A DNA stretch of 64,000 nucleotides, taken from positions 32,331,349 to 32,395,348 of the forward strand of contig OZ026618.1 in NCBI GenBank assembly GCA_964020975.1, given 5' to 3'. This document shows, piece after piece, positions 50,414 through 64,000 of this stretch (within the stretch, counting starts at the first letter, position 1; the number at the start of each line of letters is the position of its first letter). The translations under genes and the position numbers were made by a program. The notes below the pieces were generated by a model. That model worked only from the letters and a program-made list of their open reading frames with translations, was not told where the DNA came from and did no database searches. This DNA is from Hermodice carunculata. Its lineage: Eukaryota; Annelida; Polychaeta; Eunicida; Amphinomidae.

Positions 50414-50915
50414 CACTGGCTTGAAGGCACACAGCTTCTGTCAGATCTCAGAATGCTCCAGTCCCAGTCATGAAAGGAGCTGCTTTATATATAATCAGGA
50501 AGAGAATTCCCATCAGTATTCTATACATTTCTAATTAATCACACATCATTCTTCCCCGTGATCTTTATAGACCACATCAGAACTTTCGCCAGGTTAACAC
50601 TGTGCATATATATGTAGGTCACCACTTCAAACCACTCCATTGTTAACTATGACAAAGCAAGCCAAATAAGTGATCTGGTACACACTCAATGAATACAATG
50701 ACCTCTCTAAATCAAAACAAATAATCATAATACTCTGTACTTATGAAATCCTGCCAAAAACACGGTTAGGTTAATTTATAACTCTCTCAAGTCAGTGGTG
50801 CTGCAATACAACTGTAGGTTTCTATGTATTAGGGTCTGGCTAAGATGTTTTATTATATATGTTTTGCTGTGTTCAGTGGCAGCAAGACATATTTTTTCTT
50901 GTATTTATTTGAGAA

Positions 50916-52165
50916 ATGCAGTGTAACGCCCCCTACTATGTAAAGAAAGAAGGTGAGTCTGGGGAGAAACAAATGTTTCTGAGCGTATACTTATACAGGG
51001 TCTTTTCTTCTGATATTCATGTCTTTATCATTCCACATGTTTTATATTGTTTAATTTTCCTGATCCCTTTTGAGCTATTATTAATCTTATCTGGAAATAT
51101 TCATGTAAACCTCGGTCCTGCCATGCCGGATGTCATGAGCTTATTGCACGTATATGTAAATAGTTTGTCATCAAACGACAAAGTGGATAAACTAGCAACT
51201 TTGTGTCTTCATAACAGCATAGGTGTTATTTGTTTAAATGATAGCAAACTGGATAATTCTATTGTCAATGATGATTTACATATTCAAAGCTTCAGCCTTC
51301 CTTCCAGATGTGATCACAGCACATCAGGAGGTGGTGGGTGTAGCGATCTAAACATTGGGATCACTAAACTCAAAATTGAGGTCTGATCTTATTTCACCAG
51401 TTCTGGAGTCTGTCGTCATGGAAACAACTTTCCATAAGTGTAAGACATTCATTGCATTTTTTTTACAGACTACCAAGTCCAAACTTGGCCGAAAATAGAG
51501 TTTTTCTGATTGTTTTTAAGAACAGCTTGGAAAAGTGATTGTTGAATCCCAGCATGCATTAATTGTGACAGGCGACCTTTATCTTCGCGGAATTTCGTGG
51601 AGCGATGGAACTTGTAGCACTTCTTTCTAACGGGAATTTATAAATACCTGCAATGGTTGTAATCTACAGCAATTTGTAACTGAACCATAGACAGGAAATT
51701 TTTTACTGGACCTTGTGTTTGTTATTAAAGATATTGTAAATTGCACTACCTCAAAATTGACACCTACCTCTGCTTGCTATCACCAATGCGTTTTACTGAC
51801 AACAAACATTTGTAATGGAAAAGGTAATTCTTTTAAGAAGATTATTTGGCAATACGATTAAGCTGACTATAACAAAATGCACGACTTGCTGTCATAAGCT
51901 CCTTGGGACGCTATGTTTATTTTTGACAATTTTAATGCCACTTGTCACTGTATTACGGAGTTTCTGAAAATTGTGGCGTCTGAATGCATACCACACGAAC
52001 AAGATACTTTTAGACCCAAGGATAAGCCATGTACGACCGCCAATCTTCGCTACCATATGCGACTTCGTAACTGCGCCTACAGACGGGCAAAAATGTCTGG
52101 GAATGAAATTGAATTTGGTACCGCAGGGTCAGAAGTTAAGTGGTCGATCTGGTCAGACTAGCTTA
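50916..52165 (+). mobile_element. LINE fragment: 5' part with endonuclease
   Basis: The open frame 50916-51386 reads LILSGNIHVNLGP (compare the common LINE start LLSGDIExNPGP), then NSLSSNDKVDKLATLCLHNS and IGVICLNDSKLDNSI (EN box in which the usual ETKL Glu is altered). Further pieces follow: VTGDLYLRGISWSDG near 51570 (the GDxN block) and YHMRLRNCAYRRAK near 52050 (the EN-RT linker). RT is absent. Stops and frame changes lie between the pieces. Unusually, the 5' end is kept and the 3' end is lost. It may be the same family as the 47.8-kb fragment, split by other DNA. Confidence 0.7.
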
Positions 52166-52334
52166 ACATGATTACTTTACTAAAGTACATGACGTTCTGT
52201 CAAAGGAAACAACAGGGCCCAAAAAGGGGGTGGAAAACTTAAAGCAAGCTTGTAGGTGCATCTCAAGGAAACCAATATATTGATTAATTGATAATGGATT
52301 TCTTTCCTAAATTCTCATGACAATAAACCCAGGC

Positions 52335-52680
52335 CATGAGCAAGTGCAGAAGAGTGCACAATGCCTTCACCTGGAAGTGCAAAGAAAAATGCGCTAGAAG
52401 TGCACGCAATTCTAGGGAGTGATGCCTTAGGCTGCATGTTTTATATAGGGAAGTGCACTGGAACGCGGGTGCAAATATGTAAATGAAGCTGGAAGTGCAA
52501 TGAAGTACATTGCAGTTTCTGGAGTGCATTATGATCAGATATACAGTGCAATGGACTTCAAAGAAGTGCATGCATGCACTGTGACCCACGGAAGCTGGAA
52601 ATTAATTGCAGCTCCTGGGTTCCAGGCATATATACTTGTACAGTACAATAAACAGACTGAGAAGTGCACAGTAAGCATAT
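52335..52680. repeat. Cluster of GAAGTGCA motifs
   Basis: About eleven occurrences of AAGTGCA or AGTGCA in 340 bp (for example 52340, 52373, 52400, 52451, 52492, 52522, 52547, 52565, 52662), irregularly spaced on one strand in otherwise unique DNA. Confidence 0.5.
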
Positions 52681-52829
52681 ACAGTATATTCAGATCAATT
52701 CAAACTGATCACAGCTCGATCTTATCACTTCAAGGCAATTTGACCTAAAGAAAAAGTTATAAACCATTTTAATTAAAAATAAATATTTTATTGATCTTGG
52801 AAAGGAAAATATGGTTAACCGGTGGTGTT

Positions 52830-53530
52830 GTACACCACCACGGGCACCGTCACATAATTATTCTGGTATAACAATAGCGTACTATCTAATCTTACCCTGG
52901 CCCTTATAGAGGGTGCTCATCATGCCAAATTTGAATATGTTCAAGTTTACAATCTGGAACTCAAATTCAGTAAAGGTGACCTGTGGCATTGGGAAGTCAG
53001 TCAAAGTGACCATTATGCCATTCGATGCAAGCTCGTTACAATGTATAGAAGACTACAATTGTGCATAGTTTGGGAGTCCTAACTGAAAAAAAAACCAAAC
53101 TTTTCCTTTGAGTTATGATCCGTTGCAATATTTACATTATTTGACATGTGGCTTTGAATCAACGTTGCCCATACATGTATGCAATCCCATACAGAGCACT
53201 AGAATCGTGCAATTTCAAACGTGTATCCTAAAAACTGTTTAAGCTGTGACCCAGAAACCAAAATTCACTAAAAATACATGTAGTTTGCCCAAACGCAATT
53301 TCATGAAAGACTTCATAAAGCCCATACTCAGGCAACATGCATTGCGGGAGTTGTATCTGGAAAGCTTTTTGAGTTGTGTTACACAAACAAAATTCACCAT
53401 TAGAGTTGACCGGTGACCTTATGCAATCAGTCAAGGTCATCTAAATGCAAGCCCTTCTAGAGGACTATTAACATGTTCAATATGGAAGTTGTATCTTCAA
53501 AACTGTTTCAAGGTATGATGCTGGAACCAA
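52830..53530. repeat. Diverged tandem repeat, about 260-270-bp unit
   Basis: Phrases such as GTGACC...GCAATCAGTCAAGGT, AGACTATTA and TGTATCTGGAAAGC recur about three times with heavy divergence. Non-coding. Confidence 0.4.
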
Positions 53531-55445
53531 ATTCACTAGGCCTAACCCGAATTCTAACATGGCAGCGGCTATGATGGCCCTGTTCTATTGTTGTAGCCAG
53601 GGCAATTATATTTGTATAACCTGCGCTATGATGTAAGCAATATAATAGACCTGTTCATACCGAGTTGTACCGAACTTTTACGCACCTTAATAAATTATGC
53701 ATTCCATTGTTGGCTTACTGGTTCAATCAGCAAGTGTCGGATTCTAGCCCACGCATTCATGTTTACAACGGATGCCACCGCTAAAGCTGGTGATTACAGC
53801 ATGGATTGTGCTGAACAGTGCAAATCTTTTACCTAAAATGTCACGTCAGTGGTGATACGTATTTTTTAGTTTCCTGACAGTTTGATTTTTCATTAAATTC
53901 AAGCACATCCTGTATTTTACTTTCTGCTCTTTCCAACTGTAATCCGGCCGGCGTGGTCGAGCACTAAATATAAACATAGTAGGGTGCTCTTCCCGAAGTG
54001 AAACGAATAAACCCGAGTCCTATAAACTGGTCTATTGGAACATGCATACACGCTTTCCCCATTTTCACTTAAAATATGCAACGTCCTGACTTCGATGCAA
54101 ACCTCCAGACTCCCCTTTCTTTGTATGTGGAACTATCAAATATGCACTCACCTCGGAGTGTTAAGGCCTATAATGTAAAAATCATGTGTAACTTCCCTTT
54201 TGTCAGTCAGCATCGCAGAAATGGTGCACGTGCGTCATGACGTGCGATCCATCAGTTCCAGGCAAAATTTTGAGGATGTGATGGGATTTGGGAACTTTGA
54301 CTTGTTGCAGTTATGTTAAAGCAATAAATGATACACTCTTGTTTTCAGTTTTTCAATACTAAAGTGAGTTTCTGTTTAAAGAAATGCCAAAAAATGCAGA
54401 AATCAAGAGTTAGCCATGACACAAGTTGGGTTCCCGATCCACAAATGTATTCTGAGAAATTAGAGTTCAAAAGATTTCCCAACCCTTTGTTCTCGTTAAC
54501 TGAAGATCAAATATGTTTTGTTTTACCATCAATATGATTTATGGCAAGGCAGTGAGTGTCTGACGTGCTTTCAATAGTCCAAACTGTCACGCCTGTGTGA
54601 AAGTTTGGAAAATATCTTGTCAAATGCAACTTGTGACATCACTTTGTCAACCTCATTGTGACACCAAGCTCCAGACACTTTTGGTTTCAGCACTGGCATC
54701 GTAATAGATATCAGACATTGGTCACCACCGGTATAAACCATGTGCTGGTCAGATTCTAAATTATCGCAACATATCAGATGTGATGAGCAGAGCTCAAGGT
54801 TGTACCTGTTGGACCAACGAGTTGTGACGAGAGACCTACTTGCAAAACCGACGTCATTAGTCAAATGTTTCCAAGAAATTATATATCTGGTATTTGATTG
54901 TAAATTTATTTGGTTGACTGCAGAACAAGTCCATCTCTGATATTTTGGAAGGCCTTAACATGATTCATACTTTGATAGTCTTGAGTTATATAGTACTACT
55001 TAATAGCAGCTGGAACTGACATTGCTATTTTAACTCTTGTGTTTTTGAACATATCCCGAAGGAGTCTCGTCCTTTCTGCAAATGTGTGTCTGTGTTTTTG
55101 GATTAATCTACATCAATAAAATGGCCTACCCACATAATCCCAAACATCCAGAGAATTGTTTTTACCCACTTATTTTGATACAGGTTGGTGTCCATTAGGA
55201 TCTTCAAACCAAACCTTTACCCCATGGCAGCTTTACATCCACGTGTTCCCTCCAGAACCTTTTTGAATACCAGTGACCTGGCATTTATGGATTTCAGCTG
55301 CTACTATTATTCTTTGTTGTCTACTATATTGCTGAACTTAACTTGAATAGAAAAATTGGCTCCCAAAGTAAATTTTGGCACTCGAAACATAGAGGTTCAC
55401 ATTTGGAGGTCAAGGTCATATTTCCATTCAAAGGAAAAACCGGCT
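53531..55445. other. Stretch without recognised features
   Basis: A short frame ending near 53836 has a Cys-x3-Cys motif (DCAEQCKSFT) that recalls PAN/apple domains, but it is too short to call. Nothing else is recognisable. Confidence 0.4.
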
Positions 55446-55692
55446 ATACCATTTTTTTGTTTTTGTTTTTTTGTTTGTTTGTTTATTTGTTTTTTTTTTG
55501 TTCGTTTGTTTGTTTTTTTTTTGTTTTTTTTTGTTTTTTGTTTTTATTTTATTTTTGTTTTGCTTGTTTTGTTTTTGTTTTGTTTTTGTTTTGCTTGTTT
55601 TTTTGGTTTTTTTGTTTTTTTTTTTTATTTTTGTTTCTGTATTGTTTTTGTTTTGTTTTTGTTTTGCTTGTTTGTTTGTTTAATTTTTTTTT
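55446..55692 (+). repeat. (TTTTG)n-type T/G-rich low-complexity tract
   Basis: About 245 bp of T runs broken by single G and C residues. Hydrophobic Phe/Cys-rich frames here are artefacts. Confidence 0.9.
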
Positions 55693-57005
55693 TGGGGGGG
55701 GTAATAAATTGTAGGCACAAAATATCGGATTCTCTAAAGCTCGCTGTAATGGTATAGTATCACAGCATACGACTTGCTAGTCCGAGGGTACTAATGATTG
55801 AAGTTTGCCATCGGTATTTTTAATTCCTATATGAGACTCGTTAGGTTTATTTAAGGTAACAGGACAGTTGGCGTAAAAAAATGTTTCTTGTACGGCGTCG
55901 GGGGTGGGTGACTTTCAGTGTTTGAGTGCGAAAAATCGTAAAATTGGCTGTTAGTTTATATGATACACAGACTTATGTCCAAAACCCGAGATCTTTGCCA
56001 TTATAGGGTGAAGGCGTGGCAGTGAGTTTCATTATTTATCCCCTACTTTGTACCATATTACATTGAAAACCCATGTGATATGGTCCATGTGATATTGTTG
56101 ACCACTTCCCATGGGTAGCACTACTTTTTACCATATTTGTAAAATCAGAAACATGGTTTTCAAAATATGGAAGGAATCAATTCAATATTTGGTATGTGCA
56201 AACTCGCCTTATTACCTTGCCATAAATCATGGCCGAAAACCTGATGCTCCGTGGTAGAAATCCACCGCAATGGGTAAGAAAACACTTGATTCTTTGATGC
56301 AAACAAGGGCCAAAAATTCAGGACTGATGATTGGCGGAAAAAAACAACCACTTTGTAAGGCGCATGATGTGCAGTCGACTTTGCATCCAAGTGTCACGCC
56401 AACCATTATTCAACAGCTGAGCTGGCACAAAAAATGCGCAGTCATTGAACAATGATGCAACAGCAAGCCGAAATCAACAGCACCCCACGTGCAGCCTTCT
56501 CCGTGGAAATTATTCTTCTTTTCAGAAACCTCTAACATCTATCCAAAACACTCCCCAGACTCTGTCTTCATCGTTTGTCCCAGCTGGCGTGGCAGGGAGC
56601 CATCGCCCCGCTCCTTCGGGCAATGCTGCTGTCACTGATGGGGACAATCTGACGGCCAACAGTCAGTTGAGCTCCACGGGTGCATACTTTGGAATGTTTG
56701 CTGGTGTAACACTCAGAGTCAACGTGACCTTCCAATTCTCCTCTCCAACAAATTAATTCCACATAGAAACAATAAAAAAGTGTCTTTTCGTTGAGATTTT
56801 TGTCTGAAACGACGGCCGTTCAAAAAATTCGCCACTAGACCTGTGGTTGACCGCTTTTCTTCGTTGTTTAAATTTTATATTCATACGCGCGGCATGACTG
56901 TGTCAAAGTCCCATGTAATGTAGTGAAATAAAATGTTACAAGTGATATAAATGGTCTTTTTTTCTTGCTTAATGGACAGTAGAGGATAAATACAAAATAA
57001 CCCTC
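55693..57005. other. Stretch with unassigned short frames
   Basis: The frame 56270-56455 (KKTLDSLMQTRAKNSGLMIG...) and a frame without an ATG at 56445-56756 overlap in a less AT-rich segment. They could be remains of a coding element, but no domain is recognised. Confidence 0.3.
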
Positions 57006-57146
57006 GTCGTTAATCTGTCTAAACCGAATTCGCCTCGTTGTTTGCCTGCCCGCGCGCCTGTTCATCCGCGCGCTTGGCGCTTGGGTGATCAGGCGCGCAG
57101 GCAGGCAAATAACTCGGGGGATTCGGTTTGACAGATCAACGACTCA
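57006..57146. repeat. GC-rich foldback hairpin
   Basis: GTCGTTAATCTGTC...TTTGCCTGCC...GCGCGCCTG pairs with CAGGCGCGCAGGCAGGCAAA...GACAGATCAACGAC, a stem of about 55 bp with few mismatches and a 25-30-bp loop that itself contains GCGCGC. A MITE relic is likely. Confidence 0.65.
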
Positions 57147-57435
57147 CGTAATTTTGTCTATTAATATCTAAAGGTCAATGGTGCTTTATATTGTTCTTCT
57201 CGCCTTCCAAATACAAGATGCATTACTACACACTATCGGTAAGCCTATCCTTCCGTACAAAGGTTTCTCGCAAAATTGCGATTCATCCACTGGAGTGGCA
57301 AAATACGTGTACAGATGTACATGACTTTATCTAAAATTAACACAATTCCATCATTTTTGCAAACGCATATGATTAGATACGTATATGATTAGATTATGTT
57401 CTCATAAAATAGCCAATAATTCTGTTCAGCTGATC

Positions 57436-57436
<1 letters not shown>

Positions 57437-57523
<87 letters not shown>
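57437..57523. repeat. (AG)n microsatellite
   Basis: About 43 uninterrupted AG units. Confidence 0.95.
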
Positions 57524-57527
<4 letters not shown>

Positions 57528-58538
57528 TTAACTTACGCAGCGCCACCTGGTGACCCACATAAGAAGTGGTGACAATATTTCAATACATGCACCTTCGTTA
57601 TTTTCGCAAACGTTCAATATCAAAAGTCAGGCTTTTTTTTTAGAAATGAGGGTTGCTTTGTATATAATATGGTATAATGGCGCAATTGATTGAAGCTGGC
57701 ATCAGGCGTGGTACTCGTCACGCCCCCGATGCCGGCTTGGATCAGTTACTTTCATTATGTCATAATACACACAAAAGTGACCCTCGCTGCTTTGCTGATA
57801 TTTACATTTTCACATAATGTTTCTGCTCGATTACACGAAATTTAGAAGTAAAGCACGAAGAACTAACATGCACGCCCGGAAATTGATTTGCCCAGCTTGT
57901 CCCAGTGTTGAGTTCTGGAGCAAAATGCTTACAAGAGATTATGGCATTCGGGTCTGTGATTGGTTATTGGAATGTGGGTGGAACGCCTGTGTTATCTTCG
58001 GCTGACACATCAGGCTTTCTCCTATGCTTGCAATGCTAAAAGTTAGATTGAATGTAAATATTTTGTGATAAAATTTCATGTCAGTTCTTCAACTCCCCTC
58101 AAGAAGAGATATAACAGAGCTTTAAAACGAATCCATTCACTTATTGAAATATTGAAGCTCCACCTGGTGGCCAAAATGGTGACTACGTAGTCCCATGTGA
58201 TCTTGTATGCAATATTAAAGTACCTGGCCAACCAGTACTTCAGATAAAGAGTTTTTGATAAAATAGACTTCAAAAATAGAAAAATTATTGCATTACCATC
58301 TCAATGACAAACGTGGTAGAAGGCCACTCTGGAAATATTCATGCGCAAATTCAAAATATTCGTTGGCATGGTTTTTGAGCCGAAGCCGAAAATATAATTA
58401 GTGCAACAGACGGGCAGATCCATATGAATGATGGACAAAACCAGATGCCGTAAGTTCTGCTTTGTTACATGTCAGCATAGCTGAAAAAGAGAAAAAATCA
58501 TAAGAAACAGCTATTCGTAAGAAGTAGGATAATAATTG
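57524..58538. other. Stretch without recognised features
   Basis: No exon, repeat family or RNA gene is recognised. Confidence 0.4.
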
Positions 58539-58545
58539 CATCATC

Positions 58546-58641
<96 letters not shown>
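58539..58641. repeat. (CAT)n microsatellite
   Basis: About 34 CAT units. His, Met, Ile or Asp homopolymer frames across it are artefacts. A shorter (CAC)n lies at 58997-59014 and more CAT units at 59095-59124. Confidence 0.95.
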
Positions 58642-58642
<1 letters not shown>

Positions 58643-59587
58643 CTTTCAAAAAGTTGGAAGACGCTCTCCTTTCCGGTACATCTGTCTGTATTGCCAAAGC
58701 ATACCATACACTTTTTTTTGATAATTTTGAAAAGCATGAACCAAAATGTTATCTACATGTACAGTCGTGTCACTGACCAACAAATAGTCTCAACGTTGAA
58801 TTAATACACAATTTCTTCAAATTAACGTATCTTCAACATTTTTAAAACGTTCATTATCTTAAGTCCCTTTTTATTTTGACCAAATTTCAAAGGTTCGGCA
58901 GGTTTGGAGAATATAGCTTTAACACCAGAATGAATATACATTGAAAAAAAATCGCGATGACATATGATGACTAAAACTGCGTGACGCCATGTGACACCAC
59001 CACCACCACCACCGCTGTAGTATCCAAGTTATTCACCAAGTTGTTGCAGAGAAGTACCTTAAACATTAAGGAAAATTGATTTAAAAATATATTGCATCAT
59101 CAACATCATCATCATCAACATCATCTTGTTTGTAAACTTGGCAGGGACCCTCCTGCGGACGTGCGTATATAAAATGAAACAATTAAATGCAACGCATTCC
59201 AAGAAGTTTAGTCTATCAGGCAGACAAACAGACAAGTCAATGGACGACGTATCTAAACGGATTTTAAACGCACCACTTTCTGATATATCAGCGGATGTAA
59301 AAACTACATACATTTTGAAAATTTGTGCAAGACTACATTCGCCGTAGAAATATATTTGCTGGGCCTGTAAAACATTATATATTATATTTACTAAAATACA
59401 GATAAGTGCTCATACTTTAGCAGGAAAGATGAATCAAAATAGCTGGCCTAAAACGCCAGATGAGGATGCAACCTGTTCAACATGGAAGCATAAACATGCA
59501 GAGCAAATGCTACATTACTGCAACTGTTATTATCAAAACAGTGTAAAGAGTGAAAAGGAGATGATAGTGAATATTTTCAAATGCTCT

Positions 59588-60835
<1,248 letters not shown>

Positions 60836-61475
60836 GGGCATGATCATCTGAACAAACTTAATAGAGACCCACTCCAGGCACATATCCATCGAGATATAAA
60901 TCCAGCCCATAGTTTCGTGGAAGGAGTCGCAAATGTGTCTTGACATTGTAATCCTCCCTGACTTGCATAGTGATCAATAGGAATGACTGCAGTAATCTAT
61001 ACGTACCCAAATAGGAACCTCAATAACCTCTATAGTAATGCCACTTTGTGAACAACTATGTTTGACCTTTCTATTAATGTACTTCTTTTTAAAATTAGTA
61101 TATCCTGAAATACACTTGTACATACAAGTAAAGATGCTGTCTAAAATAGTGAAACCAAACCAATAAGGTCACAAAAATTGTCGAAATGCTGCATGCCGAG
61201 CAAATTAAATATCAGAGGTTCCCATGCAATTTTGACGCAACTGATGCATCGAGAATATTTTTCAAGGTTGAATAAAATCATTTCAAAACATCTTTATCTC
61301 TTACTCATTTGAACAGGCTTTTTAGAGACCCCACCCAAAGTATAAAACCATCACCTTTGAAGGAGATTTGCCTGATGAATTTGGAGAAGTCGGGGTTAAC
61401 GCTTACGAACAACGTACGAAAGACAAGCGATGATGAATGCATACACATCCTACACACTCAGCTGACTGACTAGCG
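60836..61475 (-). repeat. Old, diverged minus-strand copy of the CTCAGCTGA family
   Basis: Wording of the family's modules in reverse is still readable: AATAGAGACCCACTCCAGGC, TGATCAATAGGAATG, GCCACTTTGTGAACAA. The CTCAGCTGACT head motif lies at 61461. It is much more diverged than the copies in the foldback element. Confidence 0.45.
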
Positions 61476-64000
61476 GATAGACCTTAATTGTCGTGTACAA
61501 GCGAGACATTTGTGCATGCAGTTTCAAAAGCTGTCGGAGTCAGAAATATCTACAGGAAGAATATGCGTTGATGTCCGACGGTTTTGTCCTAATTGGGAAT
61601 ATTTCTTGAGCTGTTGATATGTACAAATGCGTCGGTTGATCTAAAGGTTTGTTCAAGTGAGTTGTGGGAGAAATGTCCTGTTTTGGAATAAGGTCAAAAT
61701 CTCCATTTGACCAATGAGCACAGCTTTGGCTTTGTGACTGGCCAGTTGAATGCACCACTGCTGGCTGTTAACCATGCATACAGTACCATGCAGAGTGAAT
61801 CCAAATTGGCTAATAAAGCATAAAATTGCAATTGGTGTGCCCAACTGCCTCCGTGTTCTTTCAAATTTTGTTCATTTACATTCTGCGCTAGCTTCAAGAG
61901 GTCTCCATAAACAACTGTGTGCGCTCAGTGTATTTAAACCGTACGTCTCTCATTTGGCTGGCACGTCATGTCATTACCAACAGAATTTCAATTCAACACC
62001 CCCAAACAGCCAGTGCATATGATCCACATTCAATTAGAGTATATGCCTTACAAAATATATATTTACTTCATGGATGATTACTGACCATCGTTGCTTCTAT
62101 TTCTGTATAAAAACCAACTTTGCAGGCGCCCCGTCTGGTGGTATCGATATCGTCTATGTACATTTTCACTGTGCACAGCTCGCATATTATAAAACATCGA
62201 TTGGTACAATATGTCTGGTAGCAGACCTGTGTGGAATGACATACTACAAACTTTCCTGGGTAACGATTAAAAGCTTTATATGGCATCATATCATTTGCAT
62301 CTCAGATCGATGTGTTCCGCTTTAAAGTTTTCCTCTTCTATGCGTGAGACAGCTAAGAAAGAACTGGGAACATGTAAAAAAAAACACGATGATCAGATTT
62401 GCAGATTTGATCCTTTTGAAAAGCCAACATTTGTGATATTTCATGCAATATCATGCTGCCCGTTCCATCCGGGTATATCAAATACACTTTCATCATTAAC
62501 ATCTTCCAATGGCATATACGCCTGCGAAAGTTGTTGTGTTATGGTCATGTGGCCTTTCTATCTAAGCTTTCTTGTCTAAGCTAGATAAGTCTGCGCATAA
62601 TCCAAGCCAAATGCATAGTCTCAGCGAAATTTACACTTTTAGCCAAATGAGGCTATAGAAAATTTGACCATGCATATTCTAAGGTAAATGCTAAGTTTAA
62701 GCCTAAATGATGCTGTGCATAGTATCTGCCAAATGGTTGCATGGAGTTTCTTTTTTTGCTCCGTATGTTTAATGCAAAGAACGAATTATCACAGTGTGAC
62801 ACCGTGTGAGACTAAAACTTGTCATTGGTTTAAGAAATACAATAAGCCAATTACAGATGATAATTCTATTTATTCTTCCTGTATTGAGTTATGTTTATAA
62901 TATAAAGATAGACAAAATCACCATTATATCTGTCAGAACAGCATCACTGTTTTTTTTTTTGGGGGGGGGGGGTGTATTTTGGGTGTTTGTTTTTGGCTTT
63001 ACTATCTTTGTTTTCCTTGAAAGGGACACTGACTACATTAACTGACATGCTCAAAAGTTTTATTCAAGAAACTAACTTTGACATTTATAAAATAACGTAA
63101 TAAAGCATGCCAATTTGAACCACAGGTCATTCCCCCATATAAAGAAAAAATTAAACGAACGGGAATGCGTCTACTAGTCATATTTCATGGCAAAGGTATG
63201 TTACAGAGAATGTCATTTGGCAACTGATTACAGAGCACAAAGTATAACCTTTAGTATCGACCCGTTTTTTTGTAAGTGACACATATATATTGTACCTTTT
63301 CGTTTGGTGGAGGAAAACGATAAAAATTGGCCAATGGTCTCACTCCTCCGCCAATCAGGCACAACGTAAGCGGTTTAGCAATATGCCATAAGGGAGATCA
63401 CTCGATAAGATTTCCATGCAAAACAAAACACATTATACACACATCAATGAATAAATGTATGTATGTATATATGTATGTATGTATGGATGGATGGATGGGT
63501 GGATGGATGGATGGATGTATGTATATACTCGCTTGGTGCTTCACAAAATGTCAGTTTTAAGAAGCAGATTGATACCAAATACAACTCGATTGATCGGATT
63601 GTTCACTTGTCAAAGTTATGTTAGTGTGGACATAAAACCAAAACAGGCTTGTGTCAAATATCTTCCAGGTAAGATTAAGTCATTTTATACATTAAATCAA
63701 TACGTGGCGATACATTTGGTGATATTTTCATACACTTCACTGTTAGCTCAGCTGCAACAATTTTGCCTCTACTATGCGAAATCTATTGCACTGCCCTAAT
63801 AATTATAATGTATATATGTATGTATGTATGCATGTATATATATATATGTATTGTACATATACTAGTAATTATGTACATGTACTAGTCATCTTGATTGATA
63901 ATGTACCTTAAATTAGAAAGTTGATGCTTAGAGTGATTAGAAATGATATCTGAAAACCAAAAGGTTGAATTTCATTTTCGAATAGTGTTTTTCGAGCTCC
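61476..64000. other. Stretch without recognised genes; (ATGT)n/(ATGG)n near 63455-63525
   Basis: It contains the tetranucleotide tract, a G run at 62961-62971 and short (TA)/(TATG) runs near 63810-63850. No exon or domain was recognised. Confidence 0.4.

Noticed and set aside
53612-53836. PAN/apple-like domain (DCAEQCKSFT)
   Set aside because: Only two cysteines before a stop, no ATG at the frame start, no splice support.
56445-56756. 103-codon frame as a gene
   Set aside because: No ATG in its first half and no recognised domain; kept only as a note on an unassigned stretch.
58398-58737. Poly-Met, poly-Asp and poly-His frames
   Set aside because: Translation of the (CAT)n tract.

Overview
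The window reads as AT-rich nuclear DNA of a marine invertebrate. Evidence for this is intron-split exons with consensus splice sites, dense microsatellites, LINEs with EN and RT domains, PIF/Harbinger DNA, and TA-rich interspersed repeats of a kind I associate with molluscs, brachiopods and amphioxus. The species cannot be fixed from sequence alone. No bacterial-type operons, rRNA or tRNA genes were seen.

Host genes are sparse. Bases 1-31 are the end of a thrombospondin type-1 (TSP1) exon stopping at a phase-1 donor. Three plus-strand exons at 4167-4305, 27208-27303 and about 28141-28372 spell a Ly6/uPAR three-finger domain with a C-terminal GPI-anchor-type tail, and a poly(A) signal follows at 28502. 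The first Ly6 exon accepts phase 1, so the TSP1 exon could splice straight into it. That would make an unusual TSP1 plus Ly6 GPI-anchored protein. A possible signal-anchor exon lies at 40339-40453.

The most striking object is in the 22.9-kb Ly6 intron: a 21,360-bp inverted-repeat (foldback) element at 4678-26037. Its ends are perfect inverted repeats starting AACACAATTT. It is flanked by a direct TTAG duplication and sits inside a minisatellite that continues on both sides. Starting exactly 128 bp inside each end is an array of nine short palindromes (TGAGTGG...CCACTCA type). The arms have no recognisable genes. They carry later one-sided insertions, and the opposite arm preserves the matching empty sites (hAT-like 5686-6578; CTCAGCTGA-family 16662-18213). 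The ends are much better conserved than the inner arms.

Downstream, 28.8-29.3 kb has a CRE, an X-box and a TATA box but no recognised gene. The stretch 34040-38645 is a decayed Harbinger transposon with a transposase remnant and a second, Myb-like ORF remnant; a MITE-bearing 99-bp tandem array is nested inside. The stretch 41.4-52.2 kb is a graveyard of four LINE fragments. The remainder to 64 kb is repeats, hairpin elements, microsatellites and unannotatable AT-rich DNA.
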